From positions 1 through 64,000 of the forward strand of contig JAJFZO010000906.1 of NCBI GenBank assembly GCA_021397835.1: a stretch of DNA of 64,000 nucleotides. The letters are read 5' to 3'. Made by a program: the position numbers and the translations under genes. Position 1 is the stretch's first letter; every line of letters starts with the position of its first letter. Of this stretch, positions 35,880-47,305 are shown one piece after another. The notes under the pieces were generated by a model. That model saw nothing but the letters and a program-made list of their open reading frames with translations. It ran no database searches and was not told where the DNA came from. The stretch is from Moringa oleifera (lineage: Eukaryota; Streptophyta; Magnoliopsida; Brassicales; Moringaceae).

Positions 35880-37725
35880 TCTGATCAATATATTTATATA
35901 TAATTAAAAAAAATTTGCATTTATGTTTTAAAGAAGTATGTAATAAAAATACAAAAATCAAAATATAAAAAATAAAAAATATAACAAAATATAAATGTAT
36001 TTAAAATAAATAAATAAAAATAAGAAAAATAAAATTTAATAATTCAATAAAAATAAAAAAGGCAGTAAAAAAAGGCTAAAAAATCAAATAAACTCTTTAC
36101 AAAGCAACATAATATATCTTTGAAAAAATAGTGAAAAATAAATATTTAAATTTTCAAAAAAATATATCATACAAAATCATTAAAACAAAAATTAAAAATA
36201 AAAATAATAAAATCTAATAAAATCTAAAAATTTAAAAAAATTGAAAAAACAAAAAAATAAAAAATGAGAAAAAAATGTAAAATAATTTATAAGTTATAAT
36301 TTAAAATAATTAAAGAATGACAAAATATTCTATAAAAAAATTTAAAATTACATTTGCATTGATCTTTTAAAGAAAATGTAATAAAATTATAGTAAATTAA
36401 ATAGTAAAAAAATAAAAAATATAATAAAAAATATAATAAAAAATATAAAAATATCTAAATGAATAAATAAAAGTATAAAAATTAAAATAACATTTAAAGC
36501 TTAGATGAATAAAAAATAAAAAGTAAAAAATATCTAGAAAGTAAATAAACTAACAAAATTGTAATCAAATGGCGATGTTTAAAATTTGTCATTTTGTTGA
36601 ATTAAAGTAGTCAAAGATGACAAAAAATTAAGAAAATTATAAATTACCAAAAATATCAATAAAATAAAATAAAATTATAAAAAGTATCTATTTTCTTGCT
36701 TTGTAAAGATTTTTGTTTTTCTACGATTTTTTTATGTATTTTCTTGATTTTATTGGATTTTTCTACTATTTTTTCTTATTTTTTTCTAGTTACTTTAGGT
36801 TTCTATTTTTTTTTTCTCTTACACTTATTTTTTTGCTGGGTATTTTTATTTTCTAGCACTTTTTTTAGTAACTTTATTTTTCTTATTTTTTATTTTATTT
36901 GATTTTATAGTTGTTTTATTTCTTTTTACTTTTCAACCATGTTTACAAATTTTTTGTATTTCTTAATTTTTTAAAATTTGTATCGTCTTTGACTACTTTA
37001 ATACAATATAATAGAAAATATTAGACCTACTAAATGGTTGCAATTTTATTAGTTTATTTGATTTTTATTTTTGTGTTATATTTTATTTTTTATTTATCTA
37101 ATTTTTAAATTTTATTTTATTTTTTACGTACTTTTATTTATTTATTTATTTTAGATACATTTTATATTTGTGTTGTATTTGTATTTATTATTGTTTGATT
37201 TGTTGTAATTTTGTTACATTTCCCTTTAAAAGATTAAATGTAAACCAAAATTATTTTTAATAAAATATTTTATGAATTTTGAATTGTTTTAAATTATAAA
37301 TTATTTTACATTATCTTTTCCTTTTTTTATTTTTTAAGTTTTTTAATTTTTTGTGTTTTTAATTTTTTTTAATTTTTTGAATATTTTAGATTTTACTACC
37401 TTTTACTTTAATTAATTTTTTTAATGATTTTGCATTATTTGTATTTCTTTGCAAATTAACATTTTATTTTATTTTATTTTCTATTGTTATTTCCAACAAA
37501 ATCTTTTTTTTTTGTTTTGTAAAGAGTTTTGTTTCTTTATTATTATCTTTTTTTAATATACATTGTCTTCGTTTTTGGATTTTTTGATTTTTTTTGTTTT
37601 TTTGATTACTTCATTTTTTTATAACTTTCTACATTTTTTATTTTATAGGGTGTTTTTAGTTTCTTTCACTTTTTTTTTTGATAACTTTATTTTTCTTGAA
37701 TTTTTTTTCTTGAAGCTGTAGTAAT
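35880..37725. mobile_element. T-rich foldback-like inverted repeat element
   Basis: The left half is A-rich and the right half T-rich, and they pair: 'attaaagtagtcaaagatga' near 36602 with 'cgtctttgactactttaata' near 36985; 'tgatcttttaaagaaaatgt' near 36358 with 'acatttccctttaaaagatt' near 37217; 'actctttacaaagcaac' near 36088 with 'ttttgtaaagagttttgt' near 37515. The centre is around 36800. It shares wording with the T-rich arm at 6345-7065 ('tagttactttggattt', 'caggtatttttaat') but lacks the GC-rich satellite core. No coding capacity. Exact ends and a target duplication could not be fixed. Confidence 0.65.
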
Positions 37726-39871
37726 TCTTCTTCCTTCTTTTCTTTTGTGCGGGTGACCTAATCAAAAGAATAAGAATAGATGTTTTTATTCCTCAGTGAA
37801 AGAAAGAGAGTTTTTATTGCACTTCTTGCTTCAACTGAAAGGAAGTTCACTTCATAACCAGCTTTTCTTTGGTAAGGCACATAAGGAAGAAAGACTTTTC
37901 ATAGAATAAATCGATAAAGACCTTACTTTATTTATTTCTTAAAAGAAAGAAGATTAGTAAAAGCTTACCCTTTTATAAAGGAGGCAAAAAAATATCAACC
38001 TAAAGCTGTCTTTCTTCCATGTAGTTTCAAGCTTAGGCATGGATTTTATCTCTTATTTTGTTACGAATGATCGAAGCCTAGCCTAGAAGGATGACTCTGT
38101 AGAGGGCCAAGAGGAATAAAGCATAGTGTAGGCAGTGAAATGCCTGGCAAAGAACACCCCTGTTTAAGCTATCTCACCTAGTACGAGACCAAAGGAAACT
38201 AAAATTGCAATTGGTAACCCAAAGGCCAACCTTAGAATTAGATTTTAGGGGATTTTAGATAAGGATTCCCACTAACTCTGAATCAAAAGAAATAGAGATA
38301 TAACCAAGTAATGAATGTTATGTACCTAAATTCCACTTAAGGACTAAAAGAAGCGAAGGGAACCACAGATCTTGTTGAGGTAGAGGAAGAGGAATAGATA
38401 TCCGATGAGCTTCCTCGATAAAGAAAGGAAGGCTAATAGCCACTAATGGTAGTCTTTTGAATACGTGTATGATATAATCCTAATCCTATGCTCGTGGAGA
38501 GGTGAAACTTCCTGTAGTTGAACTTCAGCAATAGGTGTCAAAGCAATGTAATTGAACTTCCAGTAGTAAGTATCGAAGCGAAGTCTATTGCTCTTTATTC
38601 TCTTCCATTTTTAATCTCTTTAATCTCGTGGACACGTAGGATCTAGATTGCTTAGTGGAAGGGAAAGGTAAGGGCTTCTTAGCATCCATAAAGAGGGGAT
38701 AAAAGGCAAGCGAATGATGCATTCTTTAATTATATAAAAAGAACAAGAAAAACGAAGTAGTTAGGAACGACTTCAACAAGAAAGAAGAATTACTCTTTAC
38801 TTCAATTAAAAAAGAGCTTTATAATATAAAGAAAGTTGTTTACTATGGAAAGTAAGATGCGCCATTAGTCTTATTTTGTTGATCACTAGCCCTTAACTTA
38901 CTCTTGGTCCCTGATTCAAGAACAAATACCAAGATTGATGTTCTCTTATCAATGTATTGCTCGATGGCTTTACATCGCTAAAGAATTAAAAGCTCCTTCA
39001 TGTAGAATCAAGGATTAATTCACTAATTCAATCCTTCAATCAAATAGAATACCATTTTAAAAGAGAATTAGCACTCAGAAATACAATGGCACTATCCTTC
39101 CCTTGCTTGGAAAAACTTCTTATCTTTTGGAGGCTAAGCCTTCCCTGAAGAAGCCTCAATCCCTTAAAGATGCTATCCATCTATTATGACTTTTCCACTC
39201 CTAGGTGTATCCATAATGAAAGTCCAAACAAGAAAGCATCCGAGGACTTCTGTGGCTAAGCCTAGGTAGTAAAGCACATAAAGCTAGGGGCTAAAAGGAG
39301 GGCACCCTTGTTTTTAGAATCTTGGAGACCAGATGTATGCTTTCTTGGTTGGGACATCATTGGTAGGGAATGTAGCCTTTCCTTGCATAGTTAGGAAGAT
39401 AAAGACTGGTGCATACTCTAAGCATGCCTTACTAAAGAGTATATAGTGCTTACATGATAATAGTGCTTAAACACCTAAAAAAAGAGCTCACATAGCACTT
39501 CCTTATATCAAGAACGACTTAGGAGCAGAATTCTATATGGTGGATGGAAGGAATTTTGTAATTTTGACTCTGTTTTTGAGAAATAGCCTCAGTGGGTCAC
39601 AAGGTATCCTTTTCTCAAATCCTGTGATGGTGGTACCTTTAAGTAATAGTTATTCTTTCCCACATTTGATGACTTGCTATCTGTGTAGACTGCCTACCAG
39701 GCTTTCCATCTTAGTACTATGGTAACCGACTGTTCCAATGAGAAAAAAATCAATCTTTTCAAAAAGCTATCAAGTAACCTACTTCTTATCCCTTTGATGG
39801 TGAGCCAAATATAAGCCCCTCTACCTCCAACTTTGCATATAGTTTCCCATCTCCTAGTGGAGCCGAACCAT
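37726..39871. other. Probable fossil organelle or repeat DNA, no gene identified
   Basis: More balanced base composition than the flanks and no AT-rich runs. It leads directly into a mitochondrial nad3 copy, so it is probably mitochondrial spacer sequence, decayed. I could not assign any part to a named gene. The short open frame at 39537-39725 is not recognised. Confidence 0.4.
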
Positions 39872-40095
39872 CTCAATCCTTCTGGTGATGCCAAAAGTCA
39901 TTTTGATAAAATTTTTTTTATCTTTTTCTAATTATATTTATTATCCCTAATCCAAAAGTAACGTTCTCCTTTCCTTAGGCAGTGCCTCTTAACAAGATTG
40001 ATCTATTTGGATTTTGGTCCATGATGGCCTTTTTATTAATTTTGACTATTGGATTTCTCTATGAATGGAAAATGAGTGCCTTGGATTTAAAGTAA
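39872..40095 (+). pseudogene. nad3: Mitochondrial nad3 fragment in the nucleus (NUMT)
   Basis: NADH dehydrogenase subunit 3 belongs to the membrane arm of respiratory complex I. The last two thirds of the plant mitochondrial gene can be read: the 'ccttctggtgatgccaaaag' region, then [14 protein letters not shown] and TIGFLYEWK, ending at the stop 40093-40095. The 5' third is missing, a Trp codon has become TAG (FP*AVP near 39978), and frame is lost near 39905. It lies 50 bp before rps12, the conserved order of plant mitochondrial genomes, so the pair came as one piece. Nuclear location is inferred from the mutation load and the surrounding transposons. Confidence 0.85.
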
Positions 40096-40144
40096 TCACT
40101 AATGATAGAGACTAAAATTAAGGGCAAGGATAAAAGAAAGAGCG

Positions 40145-40200
40145 ATGCCTACATCAAATCAATTGATTCATTATGGTCAAGAAGAAAAACAATGCACGGA
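40145..40200 (+). pseudogene. rps12: Mitochondrial rps12 fragment, 5' part (NUMT)
   Basis: Small-subunit ribosomal protein S12 gene of plant mitochondria. The start ATGCCTACATCAAATCAATT at 40145 matches its beginning. The reading is cut at 40200 by the CACTA element at 40201-47066 and resumes at 47070. The last three bases here, GGA (40198-40200), are the left target duplication. A stop-type change (CGA-to-CAA class substitutions, GGTC for GGT-AGA) shows it was already decaying. Confidence 0.88.
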
Positions 40201-40204
40201 CACT

Positions 40205-40760
40205 ACTACAAAAATTATAATAAGTGACAATAATTTAATGACAGTGATTCAAAGAACTATCATTAAAAGGTTCATTAAAAATGAAGTCTTTAACTTCAAT
40301 TAATAATAAACTGATGTTAAAAATTAGCCTTTCATGCCAATTAAATAAGAACTGGCATTAAAAGACCATCCCTAGAGCCTTTAATGCTAGTTCTTTTAAA
40401 ACTGGTATTAAAGACCTTTAATCTTTCAAAACAGAACTGGGACCCTTAACGCCAAATCTAGGAGAACTGGCATTAGAGGCCTTCAATCATAGGGGATGAA
40501 AGATATGCCAGTTCTAGCAGAACTGGCGTTGAAGGTCATCTCGTGCTCTTCACGCTAATTCTGGCCCCTTAAAGACTGTGAGGATACGCCAGTTCTACCA
40601 ATTCTACTAATGCTAGCCTTTAATATGCTTTCACGCCAATTTTGTCAGTTCTGCTGATGTTAGCCTTCAATATCCTTTCATGCCAGTTGTGGTAGAACTA
40701 GCATGAAAGGATCTGCAAAATTGGCGTTGAAGGCTATCCCGCGCTTTTCATGCTAATTCT
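40205..40760. repeat. Subterminal motifs of CACTA C, left
   Basis: About ten copies, in both orientations, of a motif around 'gccagttctagcagaactgg' followed by 'cgttgaaggc' or 'cattaaagacc'. Several pairs form hairpins. A further single copy lies inside the element at about 42900-42945 ('aatgccaattctgctaaaac'). Confidence 0.85.
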
Positions 40761-40999
40761 AGCCATGCTACCCTGCTGAAACCTTTTTATCTCTTTAACT
40801 CACCATGTTATCTAATTGGATAAGATCGTACCGAATTCCATGATCCACTTTTTTTCCCCTTCCTTCACCTTTTCATTTAATCTAAAATTGGAGGGCAAAG
40901 TGACCTAGTTGACAAACCATGCCTCATATAAGACAATGATGTAGCCATGAACAGAAGGGGACATTTACCATAATGAGGACAATAAGCACAATCAAAGCT

Positions 41000-43060
41000 T
41001 ATTGACTTGCAAGTTTTGACAACACTCACATAGGAAAGCCTTAAATTCTTACACCCAACTTGAGTAATTTTTAATGAGAAGCATAAACCCAAAAGAAAGA
41101 CTTATTCCAACTATTTTAGGTTGGCATTTAAAACTCAAGACCACCTACATATTCAAAGAACCCTAATTTCCAACTACTTTTGGTTGGTTGGCTTCGTTTT
41201 TATCTTCATCTTCAAACCCCTTATTCATTAAACAATCATCTTAACATTGCTCCTGCAAAATATGAAGCAGAGGATTAAGCAAAAGCATGCTTCATCCATA
41301 CTATATAGACCAAGTCAACTTTACACAATCCAAGTCTTGTAGATTAGTTCGCTTAGTATTTAGGCATGCTAATACCTTTTCTTGGTGTGTATTTCATCTC
41401 GGTTGATATTTATTTAATGCCATTGTATAATATGTTCAAAAAAGAGACTTTCAGAGAATGAAAAGGAAGGTACCTGTAGTCATAGGCACAGGGAGATAGT
41501 GCAGTAGGCCAAAGAATGAGAGAGAAACGATTCATGAGATCAATCTTACATGCTTGTGAAAGGCAAGGAACTATTTTAAAGGTAGACATTATAATATTAA
41601 TGTTAATATTTGGTCTTCTCTCTAATTTCATGTATTCTTATCTTTTTAATTCTTTCTTCTTTTTAACTGCCTTTAATTCAATCTCTATAGTTAAAGTTAA
41701 AATTCATACCAATTTTCCAAGCCCCAAATAGCTTTGGGTAGGCTGCATATGAAGAGAAAACAAATGGTACTAGTGCTTTGGTGGAAAGAAGTCTTTAATG
41801 CTACTAATTAATTAAGAGAAAGTAAGAATAGATAAAGAATTTGATTGACTTTTATTGATCGATATTGTTATGGGTTTATTAACTTTTTTCGTTTTAAAAT
41901 TTAAGTTTCATCATCAATACTTGTAGCCATGTGGACTACCATTTTTTAGTGAATCACATGTTTTTAAATTAATGAATCATTTTTACTCTCAGCTTATACA
42001 AACTAAATGGTAATCAATTTGTCATTAAACAAAGATTTAGGTAGAAAGTTTAGTTTCCAATTTAATTACTAAATGTTAATCTATGAAAGAAATTAAACAA
42101 CCTGATTCTTCATAGACTTAAATCATCACACAGCTTTACCCAGTAGTAACCAAATGGCATATTCAAAGCACATCATTTAAATAGAAAAATGGTACATGGG
42201 TTGACTTCTTTTAAGGGTTCATCTTCTTGCTCTAAATCAATGCCAAAGAGAGAAAATTCCACAGTTAGGACGAAAGGTTAATTTAACATGCAAGGAGGTC
42301 CCATGACATAACAAGTTCAAAAACTAATGAAACTCATGATGATAAACTCTTGAGGAGTAGAAGAAGAGAAGACAAAGGCTAGTCCAGCAACGCTCTTCCA
42401 GACTTGTTAAACTAGGAGTAAAAAGGAAGACTAACTCACGCATCAATGCTTCTGCTTTTATCTCCAGTAAACTTCTTTATTCTTATATCTTTGCTACTTT
42501 TGCGTATATGCAAAAAGGAAAGACAGAGCTTCAGAGATATATATATATATATATATATCTTTAGTAGAAGCACATTTGTTCCTTTGGTATGTTGTTTCTT
42601 GCTTTTTGAATTGACTTTCCCGTGGAAAAGTAAATGGTTGGGATTGCTATTGGGATTTTATTCTTTCTAGGATAAGCAAGAGGATCTGCTTCAGTTTTTA
42701 GAAGGACTTATGCCATTAACTTAAAACACAAATTTCTTTGGATAAGTTGACAAGTTTAATTAGCAAATCTGCTATTAAGTTACTCCTTTAATAAGTTAAG
42801 CTGGTTGTCAGGTAAGTTTGGACATTGACTGCTTTTATTACATGCTCAACCATATCAAACTTTTAGTACCTTCAAAGATTTCCCTTGAAAGGTTGTGGCT
42901 TTCAATGCCAATTCTGCTAAAACTGGTGTTAAAGGCTATCCAGCTTTGGTTTAAGCTAAGGATCCTTAATTTGTTTCTAGAGCCCACCAGCAGCCTCGTG
43001 CATAATTTTTACTCTCTTTTTCATCCTCTTTCTTTTTTTACTCTGTCCAAAAATAACTAG
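41000..43060. other. CACTA C interior without recognised gene
   Basis: No conserved domain seen on either strand. A (TA)n run lies at 42537-42559. The open frames here do not show family motifs. The stretch 42900-42945 repeats the subterminal motif. Confidence 0.5.
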
Positions 43061-43386
43061 TCTAGCTGCTAGTAGCCACATTGCCTCTCTCCAGCCCTTC
43101 ACCTCTTTGCTCTCCTTCCAAAAGCAGCAAGGCCAACTGCTAGCATCCACACTGCCTCTCTCTGACCCTTTTCATCTTTGCTTTTCGTTTCAAAGCAACA
43201 AGGCCAATTGCTGGCAGTTGTATTACTTCTTTTCGACCATTTCCTCTTTGGTTTCTGTCCGTAAGCAGTTAGACCAGCTGTTGGTATGGTAGCGACACTA
43301 TCTCTTTTTCAGCCTTCTCCTCTTTGCTCTCCGTCCAGAAGTAGCTATGCTAGCTATTGGCAGCTGCACTGCCTCTCTGGCACTCT
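43061..43386. repeat. ~71-bp minisatellite inside CACTA C
   Basis: Four and a half units; the landmark 'aggccaactgctagcatcca' recurs in variants starting near 43066, 43137, 43208, 43278 and 43354. C/T-rich on this strand ('ctgcctctct ... cctctttgctctc'). The open frames across it are by-products. Confidence 0.85.
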
Positions 43387-44259
43387 TTTGTTTGCTTTCT
43401 CTTTACTCCTTTCTTTATCATTTGTCTTAATTATTATCAGGAGCAGATGTACCTTTCCCCACCATTCATTCATCTTTGGCATTCAAACATATATAAGTCT
43501 TTCAGTGTAGATTTGAAAATTAGGTTTCACAATTTTGATTTAATTTGGTTAATTTTGGTTTAAAAAATATATTGAGAATATATATTATTTTGAGAAGTTC
43601 TGTATTAAAATATATTTAGCAAAAACATTGCCTCATGCATACCAACAATGACCCAATCTCAAGGCCAAGCAACAACTGAATCAAGTGTAGAAAAAATATT
43701 TGTCAATCCACTGTCGGGGTTTGGGCAAGGAAACTATACATCACCATGAATGGCTACATCCATTATCACCTGAACATCACCAGAAAATAATGGATGCCCA
43801 TGGATCATCCGATTAAGAATATAATCCATAAAGATAACCCCACTTGCCATTACGTGTATTGATCTTACAGTAAAAGAGATAAATAGTAAAAGAGAAAAGA
43901 AAGAAGAATGTGTATAACTATTGTCTATCTAAAAAGGGATTTGTAGGGCTGGAGAGTGAACTTATAAGTTATTTTTCATTTATTATGTTATTAATTAATA
44001 ATATATTCATTTAGTTGTACGTTCTAAAAATCTAGCATGTTCACTCTTTATGTTAAAAAAAGAAACAAGCATATGGTAGCGATGACCAAATTGATTATGC
44101 TTTATTGTGGAAGGCTTCACGACAGAATAAAAAATGAGAATATATAAATGATGGGAGTTGACTGTGTGGGAAAGAATTGTAAGTGTAGTTCAACTTTATT
44201 ATAACATTTGTAGTAATAAATTTTATGTTTATTGATTAATTTTATTATAATATTGTAGG

Positions 44260-46258
44260 ATGAGTTGATGACATAGAGCACACAGTGTAAGTTTACAACC
44301 TTCGGTCTAGAAGATGTGCTAGTGAAAGCTCTTAGTACACTTAAGCACCCCGGATGCATTAGAGGTCAAGGATCCAGGGTGACTATCATATCTTATTTTG
44401 GGAAGGCCAAAACATTGACTGTCCCTCAAGGTATGTAATTAGATCAACAACAGTTGGCAAAGATGATGAGGTGGTTCACAGAGTATAAAGAAGTTTTGAC
44501 AAACATTGTTGCAAATAAAACAGATGATATCCAGTAAGAAAAATCTACAATGTAATTCAAGTAAAGGTAGTAACAATATAACTAGATTATTAGAGGATCC
44601 AACACCCCAATCACCTATGCCAATCATACCACCAGCACCTGCACTTACACCGACACCATACGACAACAATGTATGTTAAATGTTAATCATAGTAAATATG
44701 ATTTTAATAATATTATGAATGTAACTTCTATTTTTTTGGATCATTATAGTGTAAGCTATGCCATATGTTCATCTAGTTATCAGACTACATAGTGGCAAGT
44801 GAGGTTATCTTTTATGGATCATACTCCTAATCGGATGATCCATGGGTGTCTACTATTTTCTAATGATGTTCGGGTGACAGTGGATGTAGCTATTTATGGT
44901 GATGCACAGTTGCCTCGCCTAAACCTCGACGGTGGATTGACAAATGTTTTTTCTTCACTCGATTTAGATGTTGCTTGGCCTTGAGATTAGGTCATTATTG
45001 GTACACATGAGGTAATGTTTTTGCTAAATATATCTTACAAAGTCAACCTATTAGTGTCAATTAAGTTTGAAAAATTTTTTCAGTTATCTACTATAAAGCA
45101 ACAAGGCAAGTTACCAGTTAAGAGAGCACCAACATTGACAAAATCATAATCATCAGAACAAGTATCATCTATTGGGCTACCATTAGGATTGCAGAAGACG
45201 TATAATTATGTGAGTAAGGTGATGGCACCTAATAAAGCAATACACATACCTTTTATTAAATTCTTTGTTTCTGATGGACATGTATTTGTGGCTCGAGAAG
45301 ATATCATGCAATTTTGTCACATGGAGGAGTTAAGTGTCACCACTATTTAGGCTTACATTGTGTATGTATGTCTTTTGAATTTTTATTTGTTTATTATTGT
45401 TTAGCTACATTATATTTATATTTTTCTTTCTTCATACAGATTTAGTTGCACTTGGCTTGGGGAAGTATTTTGTATTTATAATCCATCAACATTGTCATAT
45501 GGAATGTCTGTAAGTATAGACACTCAAACTCGTCACCTAGCCAATAGAATGATAGATCCGTGTGACAGAAGAGTAGTGATATTTCCTTATAACTTGAAGT
45601 AAGTCTTAATACTAGTTGAAATTATTAATAGTTCTATTCATAATATTGTTAACATTTATTTTTAATAATGTAGGCAACACTGGATATTGGTGGTTGTCCA
45701 ATCTCGTACTTTTGTATACAGTGTTTTTGATCCTTTGAACCATAGTTTTCATCAAGAACTAGATCAAATTATGTCCATGTTCGTGAAAATATTTTCATTT
45801 ATATTAGCATGTATTTTTCTTTTACTCCTAAAAATATTGATTATTTTCTATTGATAGCTCCTTTAAATTATTTCAAGTTATCAAAGAATCAAGTAATAGG
45901 CACATTCCTAGGAGTATTCTTACTAAGGTATGTATATTTAAACCTATATGTGATGTTAGTTTTATTTATTTTGCAAAATATAACGATTAAAAAATTTTAA
46001 TGTATTGTCCACATCAGCCTCTAAATACTGAGTCTGGATATTATATTATGAAATTTTTAAGGGACATCATTGAAAGACGTGATACTTATGTAAATAGTTC
46101 AATAATTAATTGATGTGCTTATTAAAAGTTTTAATTGGACTAACTTTTTTCTTTTATAAATATAGTTTGTGGACATAGATACTTACACCCAATCGGATAT
46201 TGATAAAGTTAGAAATAAGGTTGGACAATTTCTGTGGAGTGCCATATTACAAAGTTGA
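44260..46258 (+). pseudogene. Ulp1-like (C48 peptidase) gene carried by CACTA C
   Basis: Relative of SUMO proteases found in several plant CACTA elements. Segments: STLKHPGCIRGQGSRVTISY (about 44335), a transposon-type linker, IHGCLLFSNDVRVTVDVAIY (about 44835, DUF8039-like), then the protease lead-in LQKTYNYVSKVMAPNKAIHI (about 45190) and VFVAREDIMQFCHMEELSV (about 45287). The active-site blocks follow: QHWILVVVQSRTFVYSVFDPLN (catalytic-type His at 45678-45680, Asp at 45729-45731) and TESGYYIMKFLRDIIERRD (about 46027). The position that is Cys in active enzymes (ECGYY) is Ser, codon TCT at 46033-46035. The gene ends at 46256-46258 after TYTQSDIDKVRNKVGQFL. Introns with GT/AG-like ends separate the blocks; stops occur in 44530-44800. 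Confidence 0.8.
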
Positions 46259-46495
46259 ACCTTGAAGATTTTTGTGCACATGAACATCATTGAATTTATA
46301 TAGTTGAATTTTTAGGATTCTGGATGATAATGTACATTTAAACTCATGCATTGTTCATATGGAGTTCAACTATGACATTAATTTTTTTTTATTTTGTTAA
46401 TCTTTTATCACTTTTTTGGATTAGATTATGTTGAACTATTTTCGAACATGAAAAAAGTAATGATGATTTTAGTGAGAATAGTATTGAAGTGTATA

Positions 46496-46690
46496 ACAAG
46501 AAAAAGTTTTTTCATTGAAGTGTTCATATTGAAGTGTTAAACTATTAAAGTGTTGGTATTGAAGTGTTGGTGTAATTTTATTAAAGGAAGAAAGATAGAA
46601 TAGTTGTTTCATTTAAGTGTTAGTATTGAAATGTTGGTGTAATTATGTTGAACGAAGAAAGATAGTATAGTTGTTTCATTGAAGTGTATA
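46496..46690. repeat. ~67-bp tandem repeat near the right end of CACTA C
   Basis: Two full units around 'ttggtgtaattatgttgaac' and 'gaaagatagtatagttgttt', with shorter 'ttgaagtgtt' repeats just before them. Confidence 0.65.
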
Positions 46691-46934
46691 AAAAGAATTG
46701 TGATTAGTATATTTGATAATTGTATACTTATATGTGTTGACTAAGTTTAATTGAAGAGTCATATTTATATATTGTAATTTAATTTTGATGGAGAAAATGT
46801 TGGTTGCATATTATGAAGAATTGTATTGATGTATGTGATTGATGTGAAAGAGATGAAGAATGTTATATATGCAGGTTTTAGATAATTTGAATATAAAAAT
46901 TTTGTATTTATTTGGAAATTAATAAAAAAATATA

Positions 46935-47066
46935 TACCTTTAATGACAGTTCTGATAAATAGTTGAGGAGTGTACCCATTTTAATGACATGAACAATGAT
47001 GACATTTCTACAACTATCATTAAAAGCTATTTTTAACTGCCATTAAAGCTTTTATTTGTAGTAGTG
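46935..47066. repeat. Subterminal motifs and right terminus of CACTA C
   Basis: 'tttaatgacagttctgataa', 'cattttaatgacatgaac', 'tcattaaaagctattttt' and 'actgccattaaagctttt' are decayed versions of the left-end motif. The element finishes with 'atttgtagtagtg' at 47066. Confidence 0.8.
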
Positions 47067-47069
47067 GGA

Positions 47070-47305
47070 CCATACTCGAGCTTCGGATCAATGTCCCTAG
47101 CAACGAGGAGTGTACCTATGTGTTCCAACAACATGATATATTTACTTGTAGTCTAGTTGAAGGTCATAATTCGCAGAACATTTTATGGTATCAATAAGAG
47201 AAGGCAGAATGGAAGATTTGCTAGGTATGAAATCTCATTGTATCAATAAGGATTTGCTAGGAATTTCGGATCAAAGAAGAGGCAAATAAACCCAAATCGA
47301 TATGA
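47070..47305 (+). pseudogene. rps12: Mitochondrial rps12 fragment, 3' part (NUMT)
   Basis: Continues the rps12 copy beyond the CACTA insertion: 'accatactcgagcttcggat', 'gaaggtcataattcgcagaa', 'aaacccaaatcgatatga', ending at 47303-47305. About 60 bp in the middle of the gene are missing and several frameshifts are present. The following ~100 bp ('atgaaagatgcctctagaac' onward) look like the usual mitochondrial spacer after rps12. Confidence 0.88.

Larger units (their letters stand above)
40201..47066 (+). mobile_element. CACTA-type transposon C with 3-bp target duplication
   Basis: Left end CACTACTACAAAAATT at 40201; right end, read in reverse, CACTACTACAAATAAA ending at 47066. The first 12 bases are identical inverted repeats. 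GGA stands immediately outside both ends (40198-40200 and 47067-47069), the 3-bp duplication expected for CACTA elements, and removal of the insert rejoins the rps12 sequence. Both ends carry the 'taatgccagttct'-type subterminal motifs. Inside is a Ulp1-like gene on the plus strand but no TNP2 or TNPA that I can recognise, so the element is probably non-autonomous. Confidence 0.92.

Noticed and set aside
35192..37200. Several short hydrophobic frames (Phe/Leu/Tyr-rich)
   Set aside because: They are translations of T-rich or A-rich low-complexity DNA in the foldback-like element and CACTA terminus.
39872..47305. Functional mitochondrial nad3 and rps12 genes
   Set aside because: nad3 lacks its 5' third and has an in-frame TAG; rps12 is split by 6.9 kb of transposon and carries further deletions.
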